Source: Christensenella sp. UBA7588 (lineage in GTDB: Bacteria; Bacillota; Clostridia; Christensenellales; CAG-917). Taken from it: DNA of 64,000 nt. The position numbers and the translations under genes were made by a program. The notes beneath the pieces are model-generated. The model did no database searches, was not told the DNA's origin, and worked only from the letters and a program-made list of their open reading frames with translations. Below, in pieces: positions 34,180-43,187 of the stretch. Numbering within the stretch: the first letter of the stretch is position 1; the number at the start of each line of letters is the position of its first letter. The stretch covers positions 84,484 through 148,483 of the forward strand of contig DLKM01000001.1 in assembly GCA_002478945.1 (NCBI GenBank). The letters run 5' to 3'.

Positions 34180-34377
34180 CTGTTTGATTCAAATACGGTT
34201 TTGTATTCTATACAAAAGAATCGTTCTTTGCTTGTCACGCTTGCGAAAAGAAATCCGTTTTATATAGCTTTTTCGCTCGATTTGCCTATAATATATTAAA
34301 TCGCAAGTGCCGTAAAAAATATTGTATTACGATAAAAAACGTGATATTATCAAATAAACAATCGCTGCGAGGTATTT

Positions 34378-34833
34378 ATGGATATTATCGACAACAAAAA
34401 AGACTTGAAAAAAGTGATTAAAGCAATGCGAATCGTATGGTGCTTTACGTTTCTGATTGCCGTCGTATTCCTTGCGCTCGGTATCAATTCGCTCGTAACG
34501 GCAGGTCCGTTTTTTGAAAACGAGAGCGAAGCGCTTCTTCCCAAAAACGGCGCAATCGCTATGACCGTCATCGGCGGTTTTTGCGCAATGGCAACGGTGT
34601 TTTTGACGTTCTTCTCTTTCGTCGTGCCTGCAATGACAAAACTTGCGCCGAAAATCAGCGGAGTTATGCTCGAAGCAAACAAAGACAACATTCAAAATAT
34701 CGTACGCACGGTAAGCGACGCAAACAAACAGCAAACCTCCGAAGCGGAAGGCGAAACGATGTTCTGCCACAACTGCGGACAAAAAATCGCAAAAGACTCC
34801 GTGTATTGCAAACATTGCGGCGCAAAACAATAA
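34378..34833 (+). CDS. Membrane protein with C-terminal zinc ribbon
   Basis: 151 aa. Two hydrophobic segments (about 18-40 and 60-90) precede a soluble tail ending in a zinc ribbon (CHNCGQKIAKDSVYCKHCG). Such proteins are common in Clostridia and lack a known activity; the ribbon may bind another protein. The ATG follows a GAGG. It opens a co-directional cluster with a double AAA+ ATPase and two YbjN-like proteins. Being encoded in front of a SpoVK/EccA-like ATPase, it might be its membrane partner, which is a guess. Confidence 0.75.
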   Translation: MDIIDNKKDLKKVIKAMRIVWCFTFLIAVVFLALGINSLVTAGPFFENESEALLPKNGAIAMTVIGGFCAMATVFLTFFSFVVPAMTKLAPKISGVMLEANKDNIQNIVRTVSDANKQQTSEAEGETMFCHNCGQKIAKDSVYCKHCGAKQ

Positions 34834-34915
34834 CCCGATTACAAAATTTGACTGCGTAGCGCGCATATGTTCCGCGCCGTATAACGCGTCATAGAAAAAC
34901 GTCCAAAGGATTATT

Positions 34916-36868
34916 ATGAAAAAAATCTTACGCATAGACCTCGATTACAACTGGGTACTCACTCGCATAGACGACGCAAAGTATCCAATCGAAGTTCTCA
35001 AAGACAAGTTCCTGAAAGGAAAAACAAGCAAGATAAGCGAATCGTATCTGCATCTGACGCTATCCGTCGAAGAAAACGACTACGAAAAGACGAAAAACAA
35101 AATTTCGTCGTTTTTTGCTTACAAATACGGAAAAAACAACGTTTACGCATTGCGTTTTTCCGATTTCGAGCCGAGCGAAGCCGATGAAAAAGCGGCAAAT
35201 AAAAGCGCAAGCGATGTCGAAGAAATCGTATCTTTGGACGATACTCTCGAGCTTGTAAACGTCCTCGTCGGCGCACGGGAATACAAATCGCTGATAAAAG
35301 AACTCGTTTCTATAGCCCCCGAAATGCAGAAAAACGGCGCGCAAGACGTATTTATGTCGCAAAGTTATCTCTTTTCGATAGGCGACGGATGCGGACTTTC
35401 GACGTACCTTTCCATACTCGCAAGAATCGTGAACGGATTGTCGCTTGCAAAGATAGCGGCTGAAACTCCCGTTCTCGAGGTCTCTCTCGAGATGTCCGAC
35501 AAACCCAAAGAGGACTTGGCAACGGCAAGCGAGGCATTGACGAAATTCGAGGATGACGACGCACGCGTCGTTTGCTTCGACATAAGCAAGTGGATTGACA
35601 AAACCGACTCGGAAGATTTCAAAAACTTTATGAAAAACGCCCAAAAGGCAAGCAAAAAGCACGTCGTCGTTTTCAGAGTGCCGTTTGTCGAAAAGGACGT
35701 CCTCAGCAAAGTAGAAACTTCGCTTAAAGACATTTCTTATATCAAAACGTTGGCTTTCCCTCCGTTTGACGCGACCGAAACGAAAGAGATAGCAAAGCGC
35801 GACTTTGAAAAATACGGTATGAACGTATCTTCAGGTGCGTGGGAATACATATTCAAGCGCATCGCGCAAGAAAAAAGCGACGGCAAATTTTACGGACTCA
35901 ACACAATCAAAAAAGTCGTTAAAGAAATCGTTTACAACAAATACGTTTCAGTAGCAAACGGTGCAAAAAACACCGCTTTGATAGGCGTTAACGACGCAAA
36001 AAAAGTTTGCGCCGATTCTTCGGACAATTCAGAGGGTATGGCGCAACTCGACAAGCTCGTCGGCTGTGAAAAAATCAAAGCGCAAATTCAAGAAATCATT
36101 GCGCAAATCGAGTTGTCGAAAGCCGAAAACGGTCCCGACAGACCTTGCCTTCATATGCGCTTCGTCGGAAGCCCAGGAACGGGTAAAACCACGGTCGCAA
36201 GAATACTCGGAAAAATCCTCAAAGAAAAAGGCGTGCTTCGCATAGGCAATCTTTACGAATATAAAGGCAGGGATTTCTGCGGACAGTATATAGGCGAAAC
36301 CGCGCCCAAAACGTCGGGTATGTGCCGCGATGCGTACGGCTCGGTGCTTTTCATAGACGAGGCGTATACTCTTTATAGAGGCGACGGCAACACAAGAGAC
36401 TACGGCGTGGAGGCAATAGACACTCTCATATCCGAAATGGAAAACCACAAAAACGACCTCGTAGTCATTATGGCAGGCTATACCGACGATATGGAAATGC
36501 TTATGGAAGCCAATCGCGGTCTGAAAAGCAGAATGCCCTACACCATAGAATTTCCGAACTTCACTCGCACGCAACTTTTCGAGATATACAAGTCTATGGC
36601 GTCAAACAAGTTTAAGGTGGCAAGCGACCTGTATCCCGTCGTCGAAGAATACTTCTCGAAACTGTCGGACGAGGTTATCGGCTCTAAAAAATTCAGCAAC
36701 GCGCGCTTCGTCAGAAATCTGTTTGAACGGACGTGGGCAAAAGCCGCAATGAGAAGCCAACTCGAAGGACAGAATTCGGTTACTCTTTGCGCCTGCGACT
36801 TCAATAACGCCGCAAGCGAAAAAGACTTTGCGTTCAAGACGGAAAAGAAAATCAAACTCGGTTTTTGA
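34916..36868 (+). CDS. Double AAA+ ATPase of the CbbX/SpoVK/EccA type
   Basis: 650 aa, ribosome site AAAGGA. The C-terminal half (about 380-640) is an active AAA+ module: Walker A GSPGTGKTT (about 418-426), Walker B VLFIDEAYT (about 477-485), sensor 1 VIMAGY and the arginine-rich NRGLKSRMP. The part at 110-370 looks like a degenerate AAA fold lacking a good P-loop, and the first 90 residues are a separate small domain. CbbX-type ATPases remodel protein complexes by threading peptides; SpoVK is sporulation-linked and EccA serves type VII secretion. The substrate here is unknown; the two YbjN-like proteins downstream are candidates. Confidence 0.85.
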   Translation: MKKILRIDLDYNWVLTRIDDAKYPIEVLKDKFLKGKTSKISESYLHLTLSVEENDYEKTKNKISSFFAYKYGKNNVYALRFSDFEPSEADEKAANKSASDVEEIVSLDDTLELVNVLVGAREYKSLIKELVSIAPEMQKNGAQDVFMSQSYLFSIGDGCGLSTYLSILARIVNGLSLAKIAAETPVLEVSLEMSDKPKEDLATASEALTKFEDDDARVVCFDISKWIDKTDSEDFKNFMKNAQKASKKHVVVFRVPFVEKDVLSKVETSLKDISYIKTLAFPPFDATETKEIAKRDFEKYGMNVSSGAWEYIFKRIAQEKSDGKFYGLNTIKKVVKEIVYNKYVSVANGAKNTALIGVNDAKKVCADSSDNSEGMAQLDKLVGCEKIKAQIQEIIAQIELSKAENGPDRPCLHMRFVGSPGTGKTTVARILGKILKEKGVLRIGNLYEYKGRDFCGQYIGETAPKTSGMCRDAYGSVLFIDEAYTLYRGDGNTRDYGVEAIDTLISEMENHKNDLVVIMAGYTDDMEMLMEANRGLKSRMPYTIEFPNFTRTQLFEIYKSMASNKFKVASDLYPVVEEYFSKLSDEVIGSKKFSNARFVRNLFERTWAKAAMRSQLEGQNSVTLCACDFNNAASEKDFAFKTEKKIKLGF

Positions 36869-36884
36869 GAAATAGGATTGATAT

Positions 36885-37364
36885 ATGAAAATACCTTTCA
36901 AACAAAAAAAACTATCTGCCGCCGTATATAAGAACTTGTGCAAAGTCCTTGACGAGGACGGCGTAAAATACACCAAAAACAAGAAAAAGTTGTCGTTAAA
37001 CTGCATTATGCGCGGGAAAAACACTCCCGTTGGACTCAATGCAATCGTTGATGCGAACCCGATGATTTTGCTTGCGATGTCCCCTCTCGTATTCGTCGTT
37101 CCGAAAGAGCGCAGAGACGTGGTCGCGGTTGCCGTAAGCGACGTGAACGCATACCTGTCGGACGGACACTTCGATTTCAACTATCAGACGGGCGAAATAG
37201 TTTTCCGAATCGTTCTGTGCTTTGCAAACAGCATAATAAGCAAACAAACGCTAAGGTATATCACGTCTACCGTGTTAAAAACCGTGGACAGCTACAACGA
37301 CAAGTTGATGGCTATCGCGACGAACGATTCGAGCATAGAAGATGCGCTGAAATTGCTGCGCTAA
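36885..37364 (+). CDS. YbjN-like protein, copy 1
   Basis: 159 aa with the YbjN / type III secretion chaperone-like pattern: helix-strand N-terminus, hydrophobic strand pair around VVPKERRDVVAVAVSDVNAYL, then DGHFDFNYQTGEIVFRI. YbjN proteins are small cytoplasmic proteins thought to modulate other proteins. It lies 16 bp after the AAA+ gene. The downstream gene is a paralogue of the same length, sharing the order FDYDYETG..VYR. Confidence 0.72.
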   Translation: MKIPFKQKKLSAAVYKNLCKVLDEDGVKYTKNKKKLSLNCIMRGKNTPVGLNAIVDANPMILLAMSPLVFVVPKERRDVVAVAVSDVNAYLSDGHFDFNYQTGEIVFRIVLCFANSIISKQTLRYITSTVLKTVDSYNDKLMAIATNDSSIEDALKLLR

Positions 37365-37374
37365 AGGAGTCGAT

Positions 37375-37854
37375 ATGCAGAACGCCGATTTTACACTTGC
37401 AAAAAACGTATACGATATGATAGTTTCGACTTTGGAAAGTCAAGATTTCAAATTGCAAAAAAACGACGACGAATTGAAAGTGGCTTTCCAAATAGAAACG
37501 GACAGCCTCCCAATCGTATTTTCCGTCGTAACGGATGCCCAAAGACAGTTGATACGAATCATTGCGGGATATTCCATAGTTTTTCCGCAAGAAAAACGCC
37601 TCGACGGTGCAATAGCCACTTGTATGACAAACTGCAATCTCGTCGCAGGCGGTTTCGATTACGATTACGAAACAGGTATGGTCGTCTACAGAGTATCCTC
37701 GAGTTTCTCGGGCGGCGTCATCTCCCCCGACGTGCTTATGTATTTGATTCAAACCGCACATAGCGTATGCTTTGCATACGATGACGACCTCGACAAGCTC
37801 GCCAAAGGACAAACCACTCTCGACTCGTATCTTTATATGTTTGACGAGGACTGA
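37375..37854 (+). CDS. YbjN-like protein, copy 2
   Basis: 159 aa, ribosome site AAAGGAG, 10 bp after copy 1. The matching features are FPQEKRLDGAIATCMTNCNL and GGFDYDYETGMVVYRV, aligned with copy 1 at the same positions; overall identity is low, so the duplication is old. Acidic C-terminus. A tandem pair next to a protein-remodelling ATPase suggests they act as adaptors or clients. It is the last gene before island 2. Confidence 0.72.
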   Translation: MQNADFTLAKNVYDMIVSTLESQDFKLQKNDDELKVAFQIETDSLPIVFSVVTDAQRQLIRIIAGYSIVFPQEKRLDGAIATCMTNCNLVAGGFDYDYETGMVVYRVSSSFSGGVISPDVLMYLIQTAHSVCFAYDDDLDKLAKGQTTLDSYLYMFDED

Positions 37855-37865
37855 TTTCGTTTTGT

Positions 37866-37875
37866 CCCCCCCCCA
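37866..37875 (+). repeat. Run of ten C
   Basis: A homopolymer 11 bp after the YbjN copy 2 stop codon, followed by CA repeats and an A-run. It is outside any gene and is the left edge of island 2. Confidence 0.9.
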
Positions 37876-37902
37876 CACACAAAAAAAATAACCGACAAAT
37901 CA

Positions 37903-37940
37903 AGCACTCCATACGGAGTGCTTGATTTGCTGGCGGAGCG
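37903..37940 (-). repeat. Island 2 scar A: hairpin terminator plus tRNA-end-like sequence
   Basis: 38 bp, identical to 40075-40112 except at one position. On the minus strand it reads CTCCGCCA (like the end of tRNA-Ser at 43188-43195) followed by the perfect hairpin AAGCACTCC..GGAGTGCTT. Confidence 0.75.
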
Positions 37941-38017
37941 ATCGCCAATAAAAATGCCATATCCGTTATTGATGTCATATATATAAGCTTTCTGTTTTTT
38001 TGCCGAACTAAAGGCAG

Positions 38018-39412
38018 TTAGTTATGATTTAATAGTTCTTTAATCAAAAATGCAATATTGTTGTCATTTTTTATATAATTATTTAAAGCAGTTAAGTCTA
38101 CATCAAAATCTCGCAACAACAAATACCTTAAACATATCCACATCAATTCGGTAACATAAACCAATTCGCTTTCTTTTAAAATGTTTTTGTTTGAGCCATA
38201 ATGTGTATGCCAATTCCTAGAGTGATAGATTTTATTTATTAAACTTGATTTCTTCTTACTATTTATAAGTTCAGAAAATTTATTATTACTCAAATTATCG
38301 ACATCTCGAAAAAGTTTAGATATTATTTGTCTAAACGATATTTGATTATTGTACTTAAGCGTATTTTTTAACCATTCGTTTTCTTCTTCGTTCAGTTTTT
38401 CAGATATTACACTTAACATTTCGTCAAACCTTTTATTATCTGTTGTTGGCGTTAATTCAATAATATTTCTATAATAATCTTCTAAAACTCCACATAGATT
38501 TATAAATGAGGTTATCGGTTTTAATTTTTTTTCATGCTTAAACGAAACAATATATTCTGTTAACGAATTAATTATATTGCTATATTTATCATATTTCTCA
38601 ATATATGTTTTAATAGATTTTTGAATATGTTCACTATTTAAATATATCTTATCAATATTAGATATCTTATTATCTAATTCTGTATCTAGTCTTACATCAT
38701 ATATACTTGCGATGTGTCTTTTTTGGGAAAATAATTTTATTTCTTTCATTAAAACTAACCTGTTTAGTAAAAGATTAAAAAATTTTACTATGATATTCTC
38801 ATCATATAAAAGCTTTTTATAGTAAAAATCTATTAAAGAATTTTTATCAATTATCAAATTGCTACAATCAATTAAAACTTTACTTCTACATGTAAAGTAA
38901 TTTGAATCTTTATTGTTTTCATTCGTTATCCATGATCGGGCAATACTATATTCTCTGTCTTTTATTTTAAATGCGATTTTGTCCGAATTATGTTTACATA
39001 AAAAAGAATAATCTAAACAATTATCACTTAATTTTTTTTCAAATGTAGTATTCTCTAAATAATTTTCTAAAGCATTTGCTTCCATAACAATTCTGTCAAA
39101 CGATGTATTGAGACTATCTATATTTTTAAAATCGAAACAGGTTTCACATGAATATCGACAGGTTTCATATCCTGGAATAGACAAAGAGCAATTCAGAACC
39201 ATACATCTAGAAAGAATAAGCAAATGGCCATTTTGAGTAAAACCATAAATCATTGGATGCTCTTTAAAATCGTTTGATCCACTAAAATCCTCAAAAGATC
39301 CATTTAGTTGCAATATCAAATTTTTGTTGCTATAAGTAAATGTTCCTGAAATACTTTTATCGTCATTAAAAATTTCTTCAATTGATAAAGCCCACATTCC
39401 TACATATTCCAT
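38018..39412 (-). CDS. ApeA-like HEPN-domain anti-phage protein
   Basis: 464 aa, markedly AT-rich. The N-terminal half has the ApeA N-terminal style: WALSIEEIFNDDKSISGTFTYSNKNL near the start and an ILSRCMVLNCSLSIPGYETC block near residue 80. The C-terminal third carries a HEPN module with the Rx(2-5)H motif SRNWHTHYGS (about 395-403), as in Apea-HEPN ribonucleases. Family knowledge: ApeA aborts phage infection by RNA cleavage. It is a single gene between scars A and the MazG-like remnant. Confidence 0.8.
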   Translation of the reverse strand: MEYVGMWALSIEEIFNDDKSISGTFTYSNKNLILQLNGSFEDFSGSNDFKEHPMIYGFTQNGHLLILSRCMVLNCSLSIPGYETCRYSCETCFDFKNIDSLNTSFDRIVMEANALENYLENTTFEKKLSDNCLDYSFLCKHNSDKIAFKIKDREYSIARSWITNENNKDSNYFTCRSKVLIDCSNLIIDKNSLIDFYYKKLLYDENIIVKFFNLLLNRLVLMKEIKLFSQKRHIASIYDVRLDTELDNKISNIDKIYLNSEHIQKSIKTYIEKYDKYSNIINSLTEYIVSFKHEKKLKPITSFINLCGVLEDYYRNIIELTPTTDNKRFDEMLSVISEKLNEEENEWLKNTLKYNNQISFRQIISKLFRDVDNLSNNKFSELINSKKKSSLINKIYHSRNWHTHYGSNKNILKESELVYVTELMWICLRYLLLRDFDVDLTALNNYIKNDNNIAFLIKELLNHN

Positions 39413-39516
39413 AATTTTCTCCTGTTTTTATATTGTACCATAAAAAACATAGCTTTTGTAGAGCTATTTATAATTTTATAAAATAAATATTATAATATTT
39501 TTATAATAGAAATCTT

Positions 39517-39760
39517 ATGAAAATTTATAATAAATTGATTAGGGATAAAATTCCAAAGATTATTATTGAGAGAATGACAAAAACTGTGTGACAAGATTTT
39601 GTCTAACGATGAATATTTAGAAAGTCTCAATATTAAATTTCAAAAAGAATTAAAATAACTCCTTTAAAGCTGCGATATAGAAGAACTTGCCAATTTGGAA
39701 GAAATTCTAAGAGCAATCTTCGACACTAAAAGTGTTTATTATGCAGAATTTGAAAAATAA
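39517..39760 (+). pseudogene. MazG-like/phosphoribosyl-ATP pyrophosphohydrolase-type remnant
   Basis: Reading across frames recovers a known small protein: MKIYNKLIRDKIPKIIIERM in frame 1, then ILSNDEYLESLNIKFQKELK in frame 2, then CDIEELANLEEILRAIFDTK after another shift. These match the order of MazG-fold house-cleaning hydrolases (KLVRDKIPEII.., LSDEEYLEKL.., DDIEELADIEEVLRA..). Two frameshifts and internal stops show it is dead. No ribosome site is visible. It lies in the spacer between defence genes. Confidence 0.8.
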
Positions 39761-39769
39761 AAAACAACC

Positions 39770-39821
39770 CCCTACTGTTTGTAGCAATTTAACGGTTTGC
39801 TATCGAAGATGCAGGGATTTG
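39770..39821 (-). repeat. Island 2 scar B: degraded copy of the tRNA-Ser 3' end and its terminator
   Basis: About 80% identical over about 50 bp to 43156-43208, i.e. to the terminator plus T-arm/acceptor end of tRNA-Ser, sharing CCCTACTGTTT at one end and GCAGGGATTTG at the other. From 39822 to 40074 the DNA is GC-richer with many small hairpins; I see no believable gene there. Confidence 0.7.
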
Positions 39822-40074
39822 TTTAATAGCGAGCGTCGAGCGTGCTCGAAAAGCGAAGCGTCTATGCTAAACAAACTTGTGCTTTCGCACATCGTGCGAT
39901 GCACGGAACACTGCGTGTATTGTTTGTTTGCTATGTCCTCTACGCTCATTATCCGCAAATGCTTTGCGCTTGCGTCTCTCTTCGCTTGTGGTCAGCCTGG
40001 CGGTGCCGGCGTTCGGCAACACCGTTGCCCACGCATATACGATATGCGTGAAATCCCTCGATTCGGTAACAAAA

Positions 40075-40112
40075 AAGCACTCCGTACGGAGTGCTTGATT
40101 TGCTGGCGGAGC
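40075..40112 (-). repeat. Island 2 scar C: second copy of the scar A hairpin unit
   Basis: One mismatch to 37903-37940. On the minus strand the hairpin is followed by a T6 run, so it can also terminate the 41691-40162 transcript. Confidence 0.75.
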
Positions 40113-40161
40113 ATTAGTAACGTAAATCGAATAGATATTGAATATTTCGTTCAAATTTTAT

Positions 40162-41691
40162 TCATTCTAACAGCTTCGTGATATTTTTTATAAAATCACT
40201 TAAATTCTCTATAGTAAAAATATCTTCACACAAATAAATAATAAACCTTTCTTCGTCTATATTGAGACTATTTAAGTTAGACAACAGTATATTATATAAT
40301 GCCTTACCAGATTTATCTTGTTTTTGTTTTGTCCGTTCATCATTTTCATAATCTTGTATAATTGATTTAAGTGATTTTTGGTTAAAGTATTTATCACCAA
40401 GCAGTTTAGTAAAACATAGGTCTTTCTCCTCAATCAACTTGTGATATAGGTACTTTTCAATACTTAATATTGGTAAGAAAGTCTTTGGCAAGCTCGTGTA
40501 TTGTTGAGAATTTAAGTAAGCCATTTGCATAGAGTTGGTTTTTACATCTCCATCAAATATACTTATAATACGTTTACCAACTCCCAAGGTATTATAAGTG
40601 ACCAAATCTTTATGCAGTTTTATCATCTGGGTACAACCGCCCGCTGGCAAAACGCAACATAATTTGCTTTGAGCCAATCTATTATCTCGAATTGCTTTTT
40701 CAACAACTGCTTTCGCAAGTTCATCTTCTACAAGGATTAGAAAATCAAACCCATTTGGTACATATAAATTTCTAATAGCATAATTAGGATAACAAGGATT
40801 AATCAACTCTACTTTACCATCATTATTCTCAACGAGAAAAAGATTTTTGGGAGATATTCTTTGTACTAGTTCCGCTGAGTGCGTTGAAAAATATATAACC
40901 AAGTCAAGACTACTTGTTTTCACCAAATTTGATAGAACTTCAATTAAACGATCTATAGCACTTGGATGAAGTGCTAACTCTATTTCATCAATCAAAAACA
41001 ACAATTTATCATTGTGCCGCCCGCGAATTACCAAATTGTTCAAAAAATCAAACAAGGATATTAACATGCTCTCGCCGCTACTCATTCTATATTGACTTAT
41101 AGTGACATTGTCATTAACAGTGAAAAAATATGGCATTCCCTTAAATCCATTTTTAGCAGCGATACCACGGTTTTTTATTTTTTTTAATCCTTTATAATAA
41201 TCTTTCTTATTGTGAAGAATATATCCTAGTGACTCTGACACATATTTATCTGCATTGGTCAAATAATCTTCAAAATTCGGTGAAGACATAAAGTTATCGA
41301 TGATAGAATAATCATCAAATCTACTACCATAAAAAATACTGCCTTCGTAAAATCCCTCACAGTGGTTTCTTGCTTTTACAACAGCAGTGCGTTTCCCGTT
41401 TTTCAAAATTGTTATATACTCACCTGTTGTAAATTTCCCATTTCGTTGTTTTTTCCAGACATCTTGACAATTTGAAATCGATATATTAATAAAAGAAGAT
41501 TCGTCAAAATCATATGGTTTTAACATTTTTGCGGATGTTGTTTTTATCAGCAAAGACGTAGCCAACATCAAAGTGCTTTTCCCGCAACCATTTTCCCCTA
41601 CAAATGCATATAACCCCTTTTCAAAAGGGATGGAAATATTTGCAGATTTAATATTTTTTATATTATTAATCATTAGTTCTATGCTATTCAT
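40162..41691 (-). CDS. OLD-family-like ATPase with TOPRIM-type nuclease domain
   Basis: 509 aa. Walker A GENGCGKST (32-40), signature-like RMSSGESMLISLFDFL and Walker B LLFLIDEIELALHP (about 230-242) form an ABC-type ATPase. The C-terminal part has TOPRIM features: LILVEDELAKAV (catalytic Glu, about 317), PAGGCTQM, and IISIFDGD (about 376-383). This is the order of OLD nucleases and relatives in Gabija, PARIS and retron defences. No partner gene (GajB-like helicase or AriB) is adjacent, so it may be a single-gene system or work with the DUF3883 protein. AT-rich. Confidence 0.83.
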   Translation of the reverse strand: MNSIELMINNIKNIKSANISIPFEKGLYAFVGENGCGKSTLMLATSLLIKTTSAKMLKPYDFDESSFINISISNCQDVWKKQRNGKFTTGEYITILKNGKRTAVVKARNHCEGFYEGSIFYGSRFDDYSIIDNFMSSPNFEDYLTNADKYVSESLGYILHNKKDYYKGLKKIKNRGIAAKNGFKGMPYFFTVNDNVTISQYRMSSGESMLISLFDFLNNLVIRGRHNDKLLFLIDEIELALHPSAIDRLIEVLSNLVKTSSLDLVIYFSTHSAELVQRISPKNLFLVENNDGKVELINPCYPNYAIRNLYVPNGFDFLILVEDELAKAVVEKAIRDNRLAQSKLCCVLPAGGCTQMIKLHKDLVTYNTLGVGKRIISIFDGDVKTNSMQMAYLNSQQYTSLPKTFLPILSIEKYLYHKLIEEKDLCFTKLLGDKYFNQKSLKSIIQDYENDERTKQKQDKSGKALYNILLSNLNSLNIDEERFIIYLCEDIFTIENLSDFIKNITKLLE

Positions 41692-41776
41692 AATCTTCTC
41701 CTTTTCATTTTTTTAACACAAACAAATACTCGTTGACAAGTAAAAGAGAATTAAACTTTATGCTATTTGTTTTTCC

Positions 41777-41884
41777 TTAGTTCGTGGTTTTGCAGTTGTA
41801 TTGCTCTTTGATTATAATCGCTTTCTTCTTGAACCCTGCCATTTCAAAAATTCGCATTGTTTCAAACGCCAATGGTTGAACCAT
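41777..41884 (-). pseudogene. Fragment of a DNA methylase
   Basis: 35 codons from ATG 41884 to a TAA. The protein MVQPLAFETMRIFEMAGFKK followed by KAIIIKEQYNCKTTN matches the motif region of site-specific DNA methylases (PLAFxxMxxFxxAGFxLKxIIIKEQHNCKxT). Only this part remains, so it is a relic. A TATACT-like box precedes it, but no complete gene can be read in 41692-42069. Confidence 0.6.
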
Positions 41885-42069
41885 ACCTTTTTAACGAGTA
41901 TTTTTTATAAGTATAGCACAAAGCTTATTCCTTTTCAATACCCGATAGCATTCGTACGTGACTTTGCACGTTTCGTATAAAAACCTTTAAGCGCACTCCC
42001 ACATCTTTTTCCTTTGTTTTATATTCTTAATAAGATCAGCAATATAATTTATATTAAAAACATAACGCT

Positions 42070-43008
42070 TCATTTGTCATCTTGCGATATTACACTTTTT
42101 AACTCTTCTTTGCTAAATGCAGAAATTTCTATAACCTCATTTTTTACAGTTTCACTAATATTAATTTTTATATCCGTTAAATCAAGCATTTTATAGTTTT
42201 CACTACACAGTTTTCGAATTGACTTTATATTTGCGATTATTTGTTTTAGCCAATCAGAATTGTTTTTTAATAGCCAAATTCCGTTGCCTATATCTACAAG
42301 GATCAAGTGTGTCTCAGAATGTTCCAATCGTGCGATTTCGTTATCGGTAAGATAAAAACCGCCGTTTTTAATATTCTTTACCTCAATTCCGCAGTCAAAA
42401 AGCCTAATATCATATCCGTATTCTTTGTTGTTCGACACGTCAACAAAATCTATCCCTCGTTTTAAACCCAAACAATCCGTTAGGAATGAAACGAAATACT
42501 TTTCTGCTTTTCTGCCGCTGTAAATTCTTTTTGCAGCATCCTTTATCGTGCCGTTTACACGGCGTATATCGTACGTATGCTCATAATAAGCCGCCATCGG
42601 AAGAACACGCCTTAACTCGTCGCGATTGAATTGAGCGATTATTCGACTATCGTGAATAGCCTCAAGCAAAACGCCATTTCCTTGTTCGCTGTGAGGTAAC
42701 GTTTGTTCATTCAGGAATTCATACAGAACAGGAATTGCAGCTTTTAGAAATCCTTTTTCTATATACGAACTTCTACCCTTAGAAGAAAACTCGTCAAGAA
42801 TATTATTGTAAAAAACACAATGTTTGTCACGAATGTCTGGTTCTAAGCTTTTTACCGTAAAAATAGCAGTTTCGTCGACTTTATTAAATCCGAGATATTC
42901 GAACAAATATTCTAAAGCATTTGCGTAAGAGTTTGCAGTCCCTGTTAGGCTTCCGAATTTTGATTCACAAAACGCTTTATAATTTAAAACAAATTCTTCT
43001 GTTTGCAT
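42070..43008 (-). CDS. DUF3883 (Mrr-like nuclease fold) protein
   Basis: 312 aa from ATG 43008 (after GAGGATT); the upstream extension lacks a ribosome site. The C-terminal half shows the DUF3883 pattern: EYGYDIRLFDCGIEVKN (putative D and ExK of a PD-(D/E)xK-type site, about 193-210), then GGFYLTDNEIARL and HLILVDI. The N-terminal half is helical and unrecognised. DUF3883 domains occur at the ends of restriction and helicase proteins; a free-standing one in a defence hotspot suggests a small restriction nuclease. Its own targets are unknown. Confidence 0.75.
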   Translation of the reverse strand: MQTEEFVLNYKAFCESKFGSLTGTANSYANALEYLFEYLGFNKVDETAIFTVKSLEPDIRDKHCVFYNNILDEFSSKGRSSYIEKGFLKAAIPVLYEFLNEQTLPHSEQGNGVLLEAIHDSRIIAQFNRDELRRVLPMAAYYEHTYDIRRVNGTIKDAAKRIYSGRKAEKYFVSFLTDCLGLKRGIDFVDVSNNKEYGYDIRLFDCGIEVKNIKNGGFYLTDNEIARLEHSETHLILVDIGNGIWLLKNNSDWLKQIIANIKSIRKLCSENYKMLDLTDIKINISETVKNEVIEISAFSKEELKSVISQDDK

Positions 43009-43142
43009 AATAATCCTCAATAACAGGGTATTATTTTCTATTATTATACCATATATCAAATCAGCTTTCAAGACCTATCAATTATAAACGGTACCATTTC
43101 TAAAGCAAAAAGTGTAATCAAAATAAAGAATCAGGGCAAAAG

Positions 43143-43187
43143 AAAAACCGCCAAACCCTACTGTTTAGTAGCAGTTTAGCGGTTCGT
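43143..43187 (-). terminator. Terminator of tRNA-Ser
   Basis: On the minus strand AACCGC..GCGGTT encloses an inner CTACT/AGTAG stem, then TTTTTCTTTT. The core CCCTACTGTTTAGTAG also forms the tRNA-Val terminator at 5581-5602. Confidence 0.8.

Noticed and set aside
39822..40074. Several short open frames in the GC-richer spacer of island 2
   Set aside because: They overlap each other on both strands, lack ribosome sites, and the DNA is rich in small hairpins and scar sequence.
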